From the NCBI GenBank assembly GCA_005406025.1, contig BGZK01000100.1, positions 682,001 to 746,000 of the forward strand: DNA of 64,000 nt. Reading direction: 5' to 3'. Shown piece after piece: positions 23,090 to 36,069 of the stretch; positions within the stretch are counted from its first letter, which is position 1, and each line of letters opens with the position of its first letter. The notes beneath the pieces were generated by a model. The model searched no databases, was not told where the DNA came from, and saw only the letters and a list, made by a program, of their open reading frames with translations. The DNA is from Eumeta japonica. Lineage: Eukaryota; Arthropoda; Insecta; Lepidoptera; Psychidae. The position numbers were made by a program, and so were the translations under genes.

Positions 23090-23285
23090 AGTGAATTTCG
23101 TGTAATGAGAGCCGCCGCCGCTCGCCGCCCGAGGGCGGATGCGGCGGAATATTCCCTCTTCATTCCGGGTTCGCCGTGAAATCGGGCGATTTCCGCGACA
23201 ATCCTCGTCTCCCGTTCCGTCTTCGTCCCATCGAAGCGGACGCCGCTAGGTTTTCGTGAATGTTTTAACGTTACCGGGAACAAGC
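23090..23285. other. GC-rich island
   Basis: Short GC- and CpG-rich block (GCCGCCGCCGCTCGCCGCCC near 23111). No coding signature. Candidate regulatory island. Confidence 0.35.
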
Positions 23286-23289
23286 GTTA

Positions 23290-23755
23290 AAATTCATCTC
23301 TAGATTATGATTGAGATTGTGTTCTTTTTTTTTAACAAAGCTGAACGTGTATAGAAATGTTATAGAAATTTTCTCATTAACATGGAACAGCTTGAGCTTA
23401 TTATAAACTGTGTTTCGAAATTTCAGGTAGACTATGAGAAGTTTAAGAGCTGATGAGCGGATGAGTCTCATCACTGCAATTCGGTACATTAAACAATACT
23501 CGTTGCAGTCAGGATAATGTTAATTTCGAAATACATATGCTAATTATATGCCTCGGAGTCCCATCGAATGCAAGAGCACGTATTTTAATAATGTAGGTCG
23601 CTTCTTTGAATTTTTTAGTTTGTTACGCGAAAATATTTATTTTATATATTTCTTTTATATTAATTGTTATTTTTCTGTATATAGATGGAATGTCGAAATT
23701 TTAACCGTTCCATACTCGTACAGAAGTATTCGTACATTTATGCCATAGAGCCTAA
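23290..23755. other. AT-rich intergenic DNA
   Basis: Nothing recognised. Confidence 0.4.
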
Positions 23756-23759
23756 TTTG

Positions 23760-24235
23760 TGACCATGCACATACATGTGCTGCGACCGATACACACATCT
23801 CGCCGCAGTCGGCTGCTGCGACAAATATACCGTCACACAGAGTTTCGATTTTCCAATTTCAATAAGGAGCACTAAAAACTGGACGAAATAGTTTACACTA
23901 GAAATCAACAGTGTCTATCTAAGCTCTGTAGCCTTCGCCGTACCTACAGGTCCTCGGTCGCGGCAGTTGGTAAATATTGGACGAGGAAATTGCAATTTTC
24001 CAATGTAGCCGCTGAACGCAACCCGAGGCGACCGTTTTCTCGATACAAGACCCAGAAAAATCCTAAAGTAAAGACTGTTAGAGCTTCCAGACACGATCGT
24101 TTTTATCGGGGCGAAAGCTTAATATGAATATGAATCACTTGGAAGATAAACTTTCATAGTAGCAAAATAGGGTGGTGTAATTAGAATGGGTGGCGACCGG
24201 CGCGGGCGTTGCGGTGACACGTCAACAAAAGAAGT
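23760..24235. other. Moderately GC-rich island
   Basis: GC-richer DNA with repeated GCAGTCGGCTGCTGCGAC-like words near 23806-23822. No open frame with a domain. Confidence 0.35.
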
Positions 24236-24532
24236 TGCTTAAAATAATAATTAAATGTCAAATATATGCACACATGTATGTACGTGTTTAACACAAGCAA
24301 GTCGTGATAAAGGCATTTTTTGGTACACGTATTTATATCACATCAGCACGAGATATCATATCACATATCGAATATTATATCACACATCGAATATCATATT
24401 ATATCGCATGTGCATGAGATATGGTTGCAACCCAATTAAAACTATAAAAATAACACTAATTAATTTTTTTTTGTAGTTATGTGCATCTCAACAATGATTT
24501 AGTTTCTACATCGTAAAAAATTCAGCCTTTTT

Positions 24533-25268
24533 AGGGTTCCGAGCCAAAACGGCAAAAACGGAGCCCTAATAGTTTCGCCATGTCTGTTTGTCCGTCTGTC
24601 TCAGGAATTTTATTCAAAAACTACAAGACGTATATTGATGAAATTTATAGTGTGTCTTGCATAAGCCGCTATTTAGTTTAGTGGTTAAATAACAAAAAAT
24701 AATATTTCTAGTGGGGCACACCATGCATGTAACAGAAGCTGAAGAAATATTTTTCAGCAAACATCAAAGAAAGACGCACATCGCTACAGTTTTTTTTAAA
24801 CACTTCAAGGTTTTTAAGTATTTTTTCTGGTTACGTGAATAATTTCGGAAACAATCGATCCGAAAGTTGCAGTAATTGTACCCCCTTCTATTTTCCAAAC
24901 CATATGTCAAAAAAAATATGAAAACAGTAACGAAGGTAACGCTTAATAAATATATTCAACGAAAATTGTTTTCAACATGGTCGAAAATACTGTTTTTGAG
25001 TTATTGCCGAAAAAATGTCCTCAACAAAAGGGCATACGTAAGTGCCATGAAGATGCGCTCTTTTGCTGATGCATTTTAGTTTACACTACTTTAATAGTAA
25101 TTATCGAATACCTAATTGTTTTTTTAGTTATAGGCAACTAAAGTGCTTATAACTCTTCTGTGCGAGAAACATGTAACAACGTACTTTTTTCATCTGTAGT
25201 GCATTTCTTTGTAATAATGGCCTCGGAACCCTGTAATGCGCATGATCCGACATGCTCTTGGCCAGTTT
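24533..25268 (+). mobile_element. Copy of the 'agggttccg ... cttggccagttttt' repeat family
   Basis: Starts TTAGGGTTCCGAGCC, continues AAAACGGCAAAAACGGAGCC and TGTTTGTCCGTCTGTCT, and ends CTCGGAACCCTGTAATGCGC, then GACATGCTCTTGGCCAGTTT. This start and end pair matches a very common lepidopteran interspersed repeat that I know by sequence but cannot assign to a class with certainty. About 735 bp, apparently both ends present, non-coding. Confidence 0.75.
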
Positions 25269-25274
25269 TTATTA

Positions 25275-26055
25275 TTTATTCTGTGTAAATTTCTATGAAA
25301 AGAAGGTTTAGCATAGAAGTATACTGGTGACAATCAAAATTGCAAGCCAACGAATGTTACAAAATATTAAAATGTGACAGACCCAAATCAGATATCGCGC
25401 GTGGAACTCGATTACATTTTGATAATGTCAGTCAGTAGGAGACTTTTTGATTGATGTCATCGAAACGTATGGTTGAAATGGAATTTTCACTCTTGTTAAT
25501 AGTCAAAATTCCATTTTACATAATATTTGTACCTAATAATATTACATGAATATATTTCTGTATTTTTTTGATATTTATTGAATAAAATATTTAAGAAAAT
25601 AATTTGTGCGCTGTAAATATTGTTTGCATTATTGTGTTTGTCTCTGTGTGCGCCTACCAGTGATAGAAAGATATTGCTATCTCGTTCTCTCTATTTTTCT
25701 TGTGGTTTGAAATGTAGCGGTGAAAATTCGTTTGTAGTTGTTGTTGTGTATCGGCACTGTAAATATCGTAGTACCCTCAAATCAGCCGTGACATTGACAT
25801 CGTGCCATCAACGTGTTCAGAAAATTTGGGTTCATTCATAGGGTTGTCGTTAGTTTGAGATAGCAATTATTCAACTAAAATCATAACTTACTGCCATTTT
25901 TATGTTAGCATTTTTTAAACGTTTTATGAATTATGCATAGAAAAATATTTGTAATTTTTCGTAGTATCGGTCTATTGATAGATATAACGATTATATATTT
26001 ACTCTCTTTAGCTTTTTATAATCTAAAGATTTGCGTAATTTTTTTTTTACGGTTG
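25275..26055. other. AT-rich intergenic DNA
   Basis: No domain or repeat recognised. Short frames at 25620-25841 and 25933-26169 look like chance. Confidence 0.4.
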
Positions 26056-26057
26056 GG

Positions 26058-26140
26058 TGTTACCCATTTGAGGGTGACACCCGGTGCAGACTGCCCACGC
26101 CGCTCGTCGCTCTTTTTAACTACGCCTCTGGGAACATGGC
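26058..26140 (+). mobile_element. Repeat fragment 'GGGTGACACCCGGTGC'
   Basis: The words GGGTGTTACCCATTTGAGGG and TGACACCCGGTGCAGACTG, then 'aactacgcctctggga', have the look of the 3' end of a widespread insect repeat (motif GGTGTCACCCGGTGCGG). Family not assigned. Confidence 0.4.
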
Positions 26141-26164
26141 AACACATATTTTTTAGTGTTGTAT

Positions 26165-26790
26165 CATAGATGTATAAAAAAGTGAAGATGCATAGTCGCA
26201 TACTATATTTACGGCGAAAAATGGCTTAAAGAGTACTTGACGTCTCTATCTCACATTTTACGATACTATTTTGAAGTGCCAAAAGGAAAAGAAAGGAAAG
26301 AACATTATTTATCATCTGACAATTCAACCGAAACGTCATAACGTAAGGTTCATTTTCAAATGCAAAGAGAACAGGCAAGGATCACTTTATTATTGAAAGA
26401 CAATAAGTGCTATTTTTTACTATTTACACATGCCGTTCTAAAACAAGGCGTCAATAGAGTGGTATAATATTATTTTAAATCTTAACTATTGTGTTTTGGT
26501 TGAAAGTACGAAAAGAATTATAATATATTTTTCTTAATAATAAAGCATAATGTGAGTAACACCTAAGATTAAAATTAATAGGAACCTTGAATTTCATAAT
26601 GTCGGTGAAAATATACATGAAAGAACTTGATAATTTTTAAAGTGCATAGAGTATAGCAATATAAAACTTTCTAATTATTTATATTATAAAATAAGATGAC
26701 AATCCATTAAACATTAACACATTTTGATGAACATAAGACTTGTATATAATTTGCTAAAAAACAAATTCAAATATACAAATTTTTTTTGGA
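26165..26790 (+). repeat. Diverged roughly 600-bp repeat, copy 1 (partner at 43815-44395)
   Basis: Colinear similarity with 43815-44395: GAAGATGCAtAGTcGC, TTATttATCaTCTGACA, GGTTCATTTT, GGTATAATATTATT, AGCATAgaaTA and TTCATTAAACATTAA-type blocks appear in the same order and spacing. No coding content. Either an old duplication or two members of a non-autonomous family. Confidence 0.75.
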
Positions 26791-26799
26791 ACAGCTTTA

Positions 26800-29780
26800 A
26801 TCTATTGCATGATTTCCTTTTAGAGGTAATTTTAAGATTTGTATGAATATAAAATAAGAAATAAATAAAAAAGGCGACTCCGTTAGTATAAGAACAGAGT
26901 CTATTGTCAAGCGACCGAATAATGTTAGGAAGAAATACGAGACCGGCGTTGCTAAGGTCTATTTCTTTTAAGTTGGTTTATACATCGGCTTTTGATGCTA
27001 CTTTAAATGAAGAAATACAAAATATTCATCGAATACTCATTGTAATACATGATTGAGCACAGATTATGAACAAACTAAAATTTGCTTATCGAAAATAAGA
27101 AATACCATTGTTTTTAATAGCGTTTTACGTGTTATTTTTGTATTTTTTATCAGAACATTTCTACGTCGTAAATAAAGGTATATTGAAATTATTCTGAATA
27201 CAGGTCTTATCTAAAAAACTGTAAACAAATCCACTACACCGTACATTTGCAGGTATAGAAGCAGGTCAGTTGTAAGTAACACTAAGTATAGGAAAATTGT
27301 ATCTTATCTTCGTTCTCGCCCCGACATATGTACGCGTATGTAGCCGTGAGCACTTTAACGTGCACATATAATAAGTGTAATTTATTATGGTGTTACATTA
27401 TATAATACATAATTTGGTCTAATTAATGTTCAGTACTACAGTTACGATTTTATAGATAACACGAAAATTTCCACAGAATTCAAATCGATATTCTAAATAC
27501 AATAGAACAGAAAGACCAAAGAAATTATCTTTTAATACACATACATATGGAGAAATAATTATCCACGGTCTTTTGTGTAATAGATAATTTAAAAAATAAT
27601 GTAACGTTTAATGTGTTAACATTAAAATACAACACGAGACAAAAAAAAACCTACATTTTTTTTGTCATATTTTATATACTTTGTTTTTTCCGTAGTTCGT
27701 TGAATTTTTTTCGAAAATAATTTATTCCAAATTCGCAAAAAATTAAATTCCTTAAATCGGAACTGTTGTTGGGTCACCATCCTTATTTTTCTATTTCGTA
27801 ATATATTTCTATTTCAGTTTCGTTCTAGTTTTCAACAGCAATTTTCGACAAAAAGAGTTGTGACGGGCGAACGGCAATGAAGACTAGGGAGAACTCTTAA
27901 AAGTGGTCGCATTCACAATTTTCGCGTTGAACTCTCAAATGCGGAAAAATGAACAGAAAAACTTAAAAATGCAGGTTATTTTCGTCTCGCTTAGCCAAAT
28001 GCACACAAAATGCTGAGGGGGTCGGACTGGCAGAAATTCTCCACGTGTCCGAGTCACCAATTTTTTCCGTTTGCATGAAAATAAACAAGTTTTGTTTAGA
28101 TGTCATAAAACAGTTCAGATTCAGTTTAAAACAGCTGAAAATCAAAAAAATTAGTCTCTACTTTAAGAGTTTTGAGTAAATCTCATAAACCGAGAAAAAA
28201 AACTTGCAAAAATAACTTTTCATAAAAAAAAACCGCTTTAACCGCTACTTGAGAAAAATATCGTAATTGGAAGTATTCGTCAAAAACAGTAGAAGTTACG
28301 AGTGCGATGTTTGGCCAACGACGCCCGAGTAGAGATGTACTTTACGTGCACAGTAGGCTTAATATAATTTTATGAATTGATATAATTATTTTCATTATTT
28401 TCAGGATGATATCAAAAATTTAGAAATATTTGATATTTCCTTTAATTTTTAAACGTGAATAAATGCTGATGAATTATTGGACTAGTGCGCTGTAATAAGA
28501 TAATATTATAGTAATTCAGTTGATTCTTTTTTATTATTATATTCAAGTAATTATCGTCTAAAAGGAGCATGGTAACAATATGGGTATAATATGGTTATAA
28601 GCGATAGTCGCAATGAAATCTATATTTTGCAATAACACTGTAAAATCTCTCGACTATATTGCCACGTCATGAATTAAACTACGTGAACATGTAGCAACAT
28701 TAGTTGTCCTTATATAACTAGTAGCAAAATTACATTGTTAATTTCCGTATCTGCACTCTATTTGATCTATTTCTTTTTTTTTTCGAATGTGTCCTATACT
28801 CGATGGCGACTATTCTAGTGTCACTAACATTATAATCTACAATAGATCATACCCGTTGATTTTTGTCATTGTTTTTACGATTGAATAATTTTTTAATTCA
28901 CGTAGTGAAATATTTAGTATTGAAGGTAATGAAAGAGATAATATTATTGAATAAATCTCATTTCTAATTGCTATTTAATTATGCAATTCAATTATTTTTA
29001 TATTTTTTAGCTATGTTACATAATTTATAATTGATAACATAATTATTATAATTTATATGTTTAAAAAGTAATTTCTTATAAGTTCATTTAATTGTCAATT
29101 TTAATTATTTCAATTTACGTAGTATAATCATATGTTGCCTTAACAGTATATACAAATAATATAATATTAATTTTTCCATAATCGAAGAAAATAATTTAAT
29201 ATTTTTGATACCTATTGATGACTAGAATATTAAATGAAAAACTTTAAAAAAAAAATAAAAAATTAAAACCGCCTTCAAAAGTCTTAAAATAATGAAATAG
29301 TTAATTGTTTATAGAGTTGGTGCCAGCTAAAGAAAAGTTCAATATAAGTAGTGAGTAATATTTTGATCCAAGCGTCGTCGTCTTGTAGGACCGCTAATAC
29401 TAATTAAGATTTAGACTTAATATTCATACCCTGATGTTTTTAACTTTTACTTACGTTATTTAGATAGTATAACTATATTTAAAATTCATATTTTATCATT
29501 TTTGTTAGTATTCTGTTATTTCATTCATTAACTTAGCAATGTAATTATGCATAACTAATTATACTCTGTCATCTGATATAATCAAATAAAAAGATATATG
29601 ATTGCATAGGTCTAAATGATTCATAAGTATACAGATTAAAAGAATGCGTATATACGAAATATTATACAATATTTAATTTTTATGTTGAATTTTGGTAATT
29701 ATACAATTATATACACATTTACATTTTTTTTTCCAATTCCTAAACAAAACTAACACCAGTTGAGGTCGAAATCTCAGTAG
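26800..29780. other. AT-rich intergenic DNA
   Basis: Long AT-rich spacer. A modestly GC-richer patch lies at about 27840-28080 without a coding signature. No RNA gene, domain or clear repeat was recognised. Confidence 0.45.
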
Positions 29781-29786
29781 TTCATT

Positions 29787-30150
29787 ATATACTAGCTTTC
29801 GCCCGCGGCTTCGCCCGCGTTGATCTCGAATGATTTTTTTCATCTTTTATATTGGCCGCTCACGCTGTCACCATGGTCCCGATCTAGTTCTTACTTGCGG
29901 TTCCAGTCCCGGCTTCGCTTGTGATTCCGATTCTGGTCTCGATCAGATTCCAGTCCTCTTCCAAATATACACAACGTGAAAAAATGCAGCGACATGGAAC
30001 GAAGGTTTTATATAATGTTACTCCGGGGTTAAAACTAATACTGTTTCATCAAATTCCGCTGAGCAGTTTTTAAGGAGCTCGCAAACGAATTTACAGACAG
30101 TCAGACAAAAATTTACTCCGCCAACGTTTGTAACACCAGCAGAGTGGTTT
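29787..30150 (+). mobile_element. LINE-like tail starting 'actagctttcgcccgcgg'
   Basis: Starts ACTAGCTTTCGCCCGCGGCT, a hallmark of a very common lepidopteran repeat 3' region. It carries an internal degenerate TCCGATTCTGGTCTCGAT-type tract (29875-29960) and ends near GACAGTCAGACAAAAATTT. No protein-coding part. Confidence 0.65.
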
Positions 30151-30159
30151 TTTTCAAAT

Positions 30160-30720
30160 GTCTTTGATAAACAGTTTTTACTTCTCTACTTTTTTGATTA
30201 TGTCTATAGATTACTCTTGACGATTTAGCATAATTTTAATTTTCCATAGTTGCCCTTCATAATATGCGGGCTTAGAAGGAGGCTTTTTTGTTTGATACTA
30301 AGAACCTACTAATTGAGTTTACGGTTTGACGTCTACTTACGTCTAGAAACGGGCTCACGTAGGACCACCTGTCCTATGGTGATTCGGCCTACGTTCATAA
30401 GGGTATATTTACTACTCATTTTAAACAACAACGTCATTTAAGAAATTTTCTTTGTAATTTGTACGAAATTTTGTTTTTCACTTCTCCAAGTATACTTTAT
30501 AAGTTGATTGACTCATATTCGTTAACTTGTGAAGACTACTTAGCTGTGGTAATTTACCTTTTAACTACGTTATATACGTTACTGCTATGAATTTTTTTCA
30601 CATATACAAGAATTACCATTTACCCGGGAAGAAAGGACACTCGATTCTAACAAAAATAAGTACTTTAAAGCTTAATATGTGCAAAAGGATTATTAAATAG
30701 AAAAATAAATTTTCATAGAC
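30160..30720. other. Intergenic DNA
   Basis: Nothing recognised. Confidence 0.4.
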
Positions 30721-30739
30721 CCATAATGCTTTCGAATGA

Positions 30740-30998
30740 GCTATCCAAAAAAACCTACACTACGGGGAAGATGAGTAACAAAATTCATTTCCACTTTGCG
30801 AGTAGGGTAAAAACGAAAAACATATCTTCCAAGATTATATTTTACCATTTTGGTATATGTATACTTATACCAAAATTACACTTTTTTATTACTAAGAGTT
30901 TCCGAGATAAGCCGCAGACAGATAGACAGACGAACGGACGAACGGACGGATGGACGTGGCGAAATTATAAGGGTTCCTTGTTGACTAAGAAACACTAA
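30740..30998 (-). mobile_element. Fragment of the 'agggttccg' repeat family, reversed
   Basis: Plus-strand GACAGATAGACAGACGAACG, then GACGGATGGACGTGGCGAAA and TATAAGGGTTCCTTGTTGAC are the reverse of the start of the element seen complete at 24533-25268. Only the beginning of the element is visible. Confidence 0.55.
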
Positions 30999-31057
30999 AA
31001 AGGAATTTATTTAAAAAGAAGACAGTTTTATGAAATATTCTACATAAATAATTTGTT

Positions 31058-31175
31058 GACGAAGCAAACTAGACAATAAGACTTAAAGCTAATATTTCTA
31101 GCGGACAGTTAATTACTGAAGCAAACTGGATCATAAGACTTAAAGCTAACATTTTTAGAGGACAGTTAATTACTG
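31058..31175 (+). repeat. Two-copy tandem repeat, about 60 bp
   Basis: GAAGCAAACTAGACAATAAG and its continuation GACTTAAAGCTAATATTTCT, then AGCGGACAGTTAATTACT, is repeated at once as GAAGCAAACTGGATCATAAG and so on. A handful of differences separate the copies. Confidence 0.9.
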
Positions 31176-31179
31176 GAAT

Positions 31180-32230
31180 TAAAAAAAATAATGAACTATT
31201 TGTTTTGCACAGTGTACCAAAATAGCAAAAGAAAAAAACAAGCTATAAAACTTTTGTGGACTTTGTAGAAACACAGAGACATCAATCTAGGAACGTTTAT
31301 CTCGTTGTTATTCCGTTACATATATTTTTTACGACTATGAAGTTTGTTGTCTTGAAAGCGTTTCATTCTATACTCTGAGTAAAAATGAATCACGTCATTA
31401 CAACTACAAGGCAAATGAAGGTGGTTTACCAAAAAAAAAAAGAATATAAAAAGTTGTCTATGCGCATCAGCGTGACAAATAATTACCGAAATAAACATTA
31501 GCCCTAATGACTGGGCCAATGTCATTTTATTTCCGTCGGGCATTCGATGATGAGTTTTTAATTTTATAATGTATCGGTGTGTGCGCTGACTGTATAGGTT
31601 TTGTATTTAAAAAAAAGTAAATTTAAGTCTAACGAATAACGGAGTCCGTACTTATCCAAAAGCCGGATCACTTCGATTCATGAAGGAAAATTGTTATTGT
31701 TATATTTTCTGTGTGTAGTGCAGTATTTTAGTTAATAATATTGATTTTTAGAGGATTAATAAGTTTATGCACATTTTACGACTAGCATTTTGTATCAAAT
31801 TTATTAGCTCAGGCGGTATGGGAGTCTAGACAAAGTGGGTTTTTGGACCACTTACTGGTACAAATTATGCCCCATGGAATGTACGAGGAAGCTGGTATCG
31901 TCCCATACTAGTCCATTGCGTGTTGTAAGTTGAAATGCTTATTTAGTAACTTTTTAAAGAGATAGTAAGTGAAAGAAATCAATTTATAAAGCATTTAAAA
32001 CTATTCGTTTACTCTTAAAGTATTATCGTAAGCTATTCGATCAGAATCAGTGGTTTCTGTTATTTAAATTGCTTTCATCTAGATAAAAGCAATGTCGGAT
32101 TGTAAATCATTATTCAGATTTTACAATAAAGTTTTTGGGACTCGATAGCTTGTGCCAAATAAATTTATAGAAGACTGGAAAATAAAATAGAGGAATATAA
32201 GACTTTATACTATGCTACATAGACCATACA
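31180..32230. other. Intergenic DNA, possible old repeat at 31800-31925
   Basis: Mostly unassigned. The patch at 31800-31925 is GC-richer and may be a degraded interspersed repeat, but I could not match it. Confidence 0.35.
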
Positions 32231-32235
32231 CCTGG

Positions 32236-32750
32236 CAAATATGGAGTAGGCTTGAGGTGCACAAATCCCTCAAAAATAACATAACACGTTTCAATGGAAT
32301 TTCAGAATGCGTCGCAATTCTAAACATATATGCAGGGTTACATGATATTTCTAATATAAGTGTATGCATCGACAGAAGCAGCGAGCAGAAAAAAAAAGCA
32401 AACAAAGCCACGGGATCAGCATAAAAAAATATTATATTTATAGGCGACTTTAACGCTAAGTTAAAAATACTCAAAGCCGAGGAGTACTTAGTTACTAAAA
32501 ATTACGGATACGGTCAAAGAAATGACAGAGGTCAAAAACTATTAGATTTTGCACTCCAAAACAAATTAATGATTATAAATACATGCTTTAAGAAAAAATA
32601 GAAAAGAAGATGGACTAGACGCTCTCCTGACGGACAATATAAAAACGAAATCTATCTATCTTGTCAAATAAATCAAAAATATTTCACAATTTTGAGACAT
32701 TAAACCTGAACTACCAGTCGGGCTTCAAATTAATCAGATCAACAGTAACA
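32236..32750 (+). pseudogene. RTE-type LINE endonuclease fragment
   Basis: Reading across several frames gives KYGVG, VHKSLKNNITRFNGIS, VAILN, then at about 32441-32460 the catalytic motif GDFNAK, then YGYGQRNDRGQKLLDFAL, QNKLMIINTCFKKK and RRSPDGQYKNEI, ending LNLNYQS. This is the order of the apurinic-like (EEP) endonuclease domain of RTE/BovB-like non-LTR retrotransposons, which cuts target DNA to prime reverse transcription. There are several frameshifts and stops (one after FKKK at 32599-32601) and no reverse transcriptase follows, so the copy is dead and truncated at both ends. Confidence 0.8.
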
Positions 32751-32809
32751 TGTACATACCAATATTTATATTGATGGGTCAAATCCATGTATATATATAG
32801 ATTTCGATA

Positions 32810-32965
32810 TTAGCATTTACTCCCGGCTTCGTCTAAGTTGGAATTGTGACTGATAGCGAAATCGGGATCGAAAGCGGGGTGGGGCAGAGAATTGCGAACG
32901 GGACGAGATAAGAATCTGATCGGAACTGAATCGCGAGCTGGACCGGGACGGAAACGGAGACCGGA
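32810..32965. repeat. LINE-tail fragment with GAATCGGGATCGG tract
   Basis: ACTCCCGGCTTCGTC at the left resembles the '..gcccgcggcttcgcccg' start of the 29787 repeat. It is followed by AAATCGGGATCGAAAGCGG and GAATCTGATCGGAACTGAAT-type words, a degenerate purine-rich tract. The long minus frame through it is arginine/serine-rich low complexity, not a gene. Confidence 0.5.
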
Positions 32966-32969
32966 ACTG

Positions 32970-33955
32970 GGGCCGAAAACACGCATTATTATTGAAAGTC
33001 ACCATAAAAAGAGTGAAATAAGGGTTGAAATTTTTACATAAAATTGTTAAACCGTTGAAGTTATTGACATGAAAACTTATATTTTAACTGCTTACTGCAA
33101 ATAAAAAATACGTATAAAATTTTCCTATATGCTATCTCTTTCTTGCAAAGCAGAGTTTAGCATTATTTTACTATGGCACTTGTAGACAGTGACGTCACTT
33201 GGTACTAGTAACTTCTCCGTTTTATGAGCAATTTAAAAAAGTCATTACGCAGGCATTTTTATAGTTAAAAAAAAAGGTTTTCTCACGCAAATAAAAAAGT
33301 TTCAAAAGCGGTAATATAAAAAAAAATCATGGTGCCGTATTACAAGTTGTTGCAAAATTTAAGCTACCGTTAAATATTTAATGATTATTTCCCTGAGATG
33401 ATGATTGTGTCAGTTTCCTTAAAGCAAGTCAGAATCGATATTCTAAATCTCCGTGTTAATTAAAAAACCAGCTAAAGTTTTCTCCAAGTTGGGTTTTTGA
33501 ATTCAGGCTTCCGTATTAACGAAAAAAGTGAAGTGAAATATGCAATTTGTATTTGACATAAAATCTTGAAAAAGATAATGTACTATAATTTCAACGCTAA
33601 ATGTATTTTTAAATTGTAATATACACAACCTATAAGAACACGAGATCCGTTCCGTAAATTGTTATCATTGAAAACGAAAAAAATCGGGAGTAATTAAAAA
33701 ACTTGCGAAAAGATTTTAATTTAAAATATTTGCGTTTAATTTATTTAGAACATCGATGAGATTATTTTTAAAATCCCAAAACTAAAGGAAGGATAGAATA
33801 ACCACTTATAACGAGATAGCTATGTATACAATATAATTGGAGGATAAAATAACGATTTCTGATGTAAACAGACGGTAAAATATGCACCTGGGAAAAATGA
33901 GTGAAGAACTTTTTGTGTATTTTCAAACATCTACCCAGTGACGCTCCATGCAATG
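32970..33955. other. AT-rich intergenic DNA
   Basis: Nothing recognised. Confidence 0.4.
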
Positions 33956-33959
33956 GAGG

Positions 33960-34198
33960 TGTGACAAAAAAACCCTTCCCTCAATTTCGTGTATGGGCAG
34001 CTATAGCCAAAGTTTTTTTTGCAACCAGTACATGTAAAAATACCTATTTGTATAGTTTTATCAGAATCAAATAGAAAAAATGTATAAGTTATAAGGATGA
34101 TACGAACTGACGGCCGGATACGTATACCGGCATCATGAAACGAAAACCAAAAAGAAAGGGTCCGTTCTTTTAGTCTTTGGTTACGGAACTCTAAAATT
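33960..34198 (-). mobile_element. Probable fragment of the 'agggttccg' repeat family
   Basis: Plus-strand AAGGGTCCGTTCTTTTAGTC and GTTACGGAACTCTAAAA match the reversed start of the family (TTTTAGGGTTCCGTAAC-type). The left boundary is uncertain. Confidence 0.45.
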
Positions 34199-34199
34199 A

Positions 34200-35560
34200 A
34201 TCAGATGTGCGTTATAACTAATAAACTATTGCCTTTTAAATTAAAATTATAGCGGACGTTGTAATTTCATCTATTTCCTTTTCTTTTTGTTTTTAAAACA
34301 ATAATTGATTTTTATAATAACAAAGTTTTGCAGTTATCTTTGTAGTTTATATAATAATCTGAAAGAAGATTAATATTTAATAAGCCAAATGTATTTTTGT
34401 TCAAAACTTCAAAAAATTAAATAAACACGTAGTCGATTAGGCATCTTAAGATTTTGCGTTACGTATTGTTGGCTAACTATCATTAATCAAATAAACACTT
34501 ATGTCATGTTAGTAATTGTACAATTATAATATTAAAAAATCAATACACTTTCCACATATTTGTATTATATAGAGATATTTTTATAGCATATACGAGTTTT
34601 ATTAACGCCATGAACAAAACAATGGTAATTAAAAAAATGCTCTCAATTATAGTTTTTTTATTAAATACTTTTGTACGTCCTTAAACAGCACTGTACTTCA
34701 AACAAAAAATATTTATTCGCCATCTTTCCACGGTACCAAAATTTATTTACTAAATATCGTCTAATGAGTTACGTCAGGGTAATCACCATTCAGTATTTTT
34801 TCCTACACCTTTCATAATATTCCATCATCGCGTCTAAAGTTTTTTAGCGTTAAAATTTTTTGCTCGTGCTAAATTATATTACAATTAACAAGTGCAGGGT
34901 TATATACATTCTGATTGGACTGATAACATGTTATTAGTCGCATTACTTTCTAGGTAATGAGTTTCTGTGATTAATCCCCAAGATACAAATTTTTAACACC
35001 AGTAAATCTGATATCGATATACCGTTATTATATTTAACTTTATCTATAAGCTATAAGATCAAGTATTTTCTTTTGCCCACGCTAGATAAAATTTTGTCTA
35101 TTCACAGAATTTTTTCGGAATAATTTAATATCGCCATTTACTTGTGGCGTTTGTATGCAAATATTAAAATCTTTTATTCAACTTTCAGGAGAAATCTTTT
35201 AATCCTGGATTTAAATATTTTTAAATAAGAATAAATATGTTCTAATTCATATACAATAATAAGTTTACGGAAATCATCGACATTGAAATGTTGAAGAAAA
35301 GCTATTATTTGCGTTTTTATGTTGTTTTTGTGTTATTACGACTACGACTTTGTAGTATATATGTGGGTAGGTGGAGTCAGTTTGCAATAAACAGACTAAA
35401 GCATACATGTAGTTTTCATACATAACATTGCATAGATAATACTAAATATCGTTACAATCGAATAAATCACAATCACTCAAGATAAATTTCACACTTTTCA
35501 AACTCTTTGTATGTTTGTATGTAAAATATTAACTCATTCATATTGAAAATCTTACCATTG
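34200..35560. other. AT-rich intergenic DNA
   Basis: Nothing recognised. Confidence 0.45.
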
Positions 35561-35564
35561 CGAT

Positions 35565-36060
35565 GCGCAGTGTCACGCCTGTCGGCATAAACGCGATCCG
35601 TCAAGACGACATTTCAGAATTTTTCAGGCGCGTATCCGACACGTTTTCCGCTTTTTAATTTATAATACACGCACGCCGTGTCAAAGATAATTTTCAATTC
35701 GAGCAACGCCTTTGCACTCGCAAACGTCATCGCAGGAACACGAAGGACCGCGTTAAGGCGGATGCGGCACTCACGGAAACATTGTTTGTATTCCGTAAAT
35801 CTGATACGGCCGTCGATACGATCTATCTAAAAGCTGAAGGGGACGTGACGTTCGACAAAAAACTAATCGAAACCTTTCCCGAAACACGAGACGGGCACCA
35901 CAAAGAAAACCATCGCGTTTGAAGCTGACCTACTTCTGTTTCTTGTCGCCGGAGCGTTGTTTGTTTTAGTGCTGCTGCGAGACGGTATCCGTGGATACTA
36001 TTTTCAGCATCTTTCGGATCTAGTTTCCGTTCGTGAAACGCGTGTAGTTCATCTAAACGA
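35565..36060. other. GC-richer island
   Basis: CpG-containing block in AT-rich surroundings. A minus-strand frame at 35823-36161 (112 codons) has no recognisable domain. Candidate regulatory or untranslated exon sequence. Confidence 0.35.
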
Positions 36061-36069
36061 GGCAGGCGA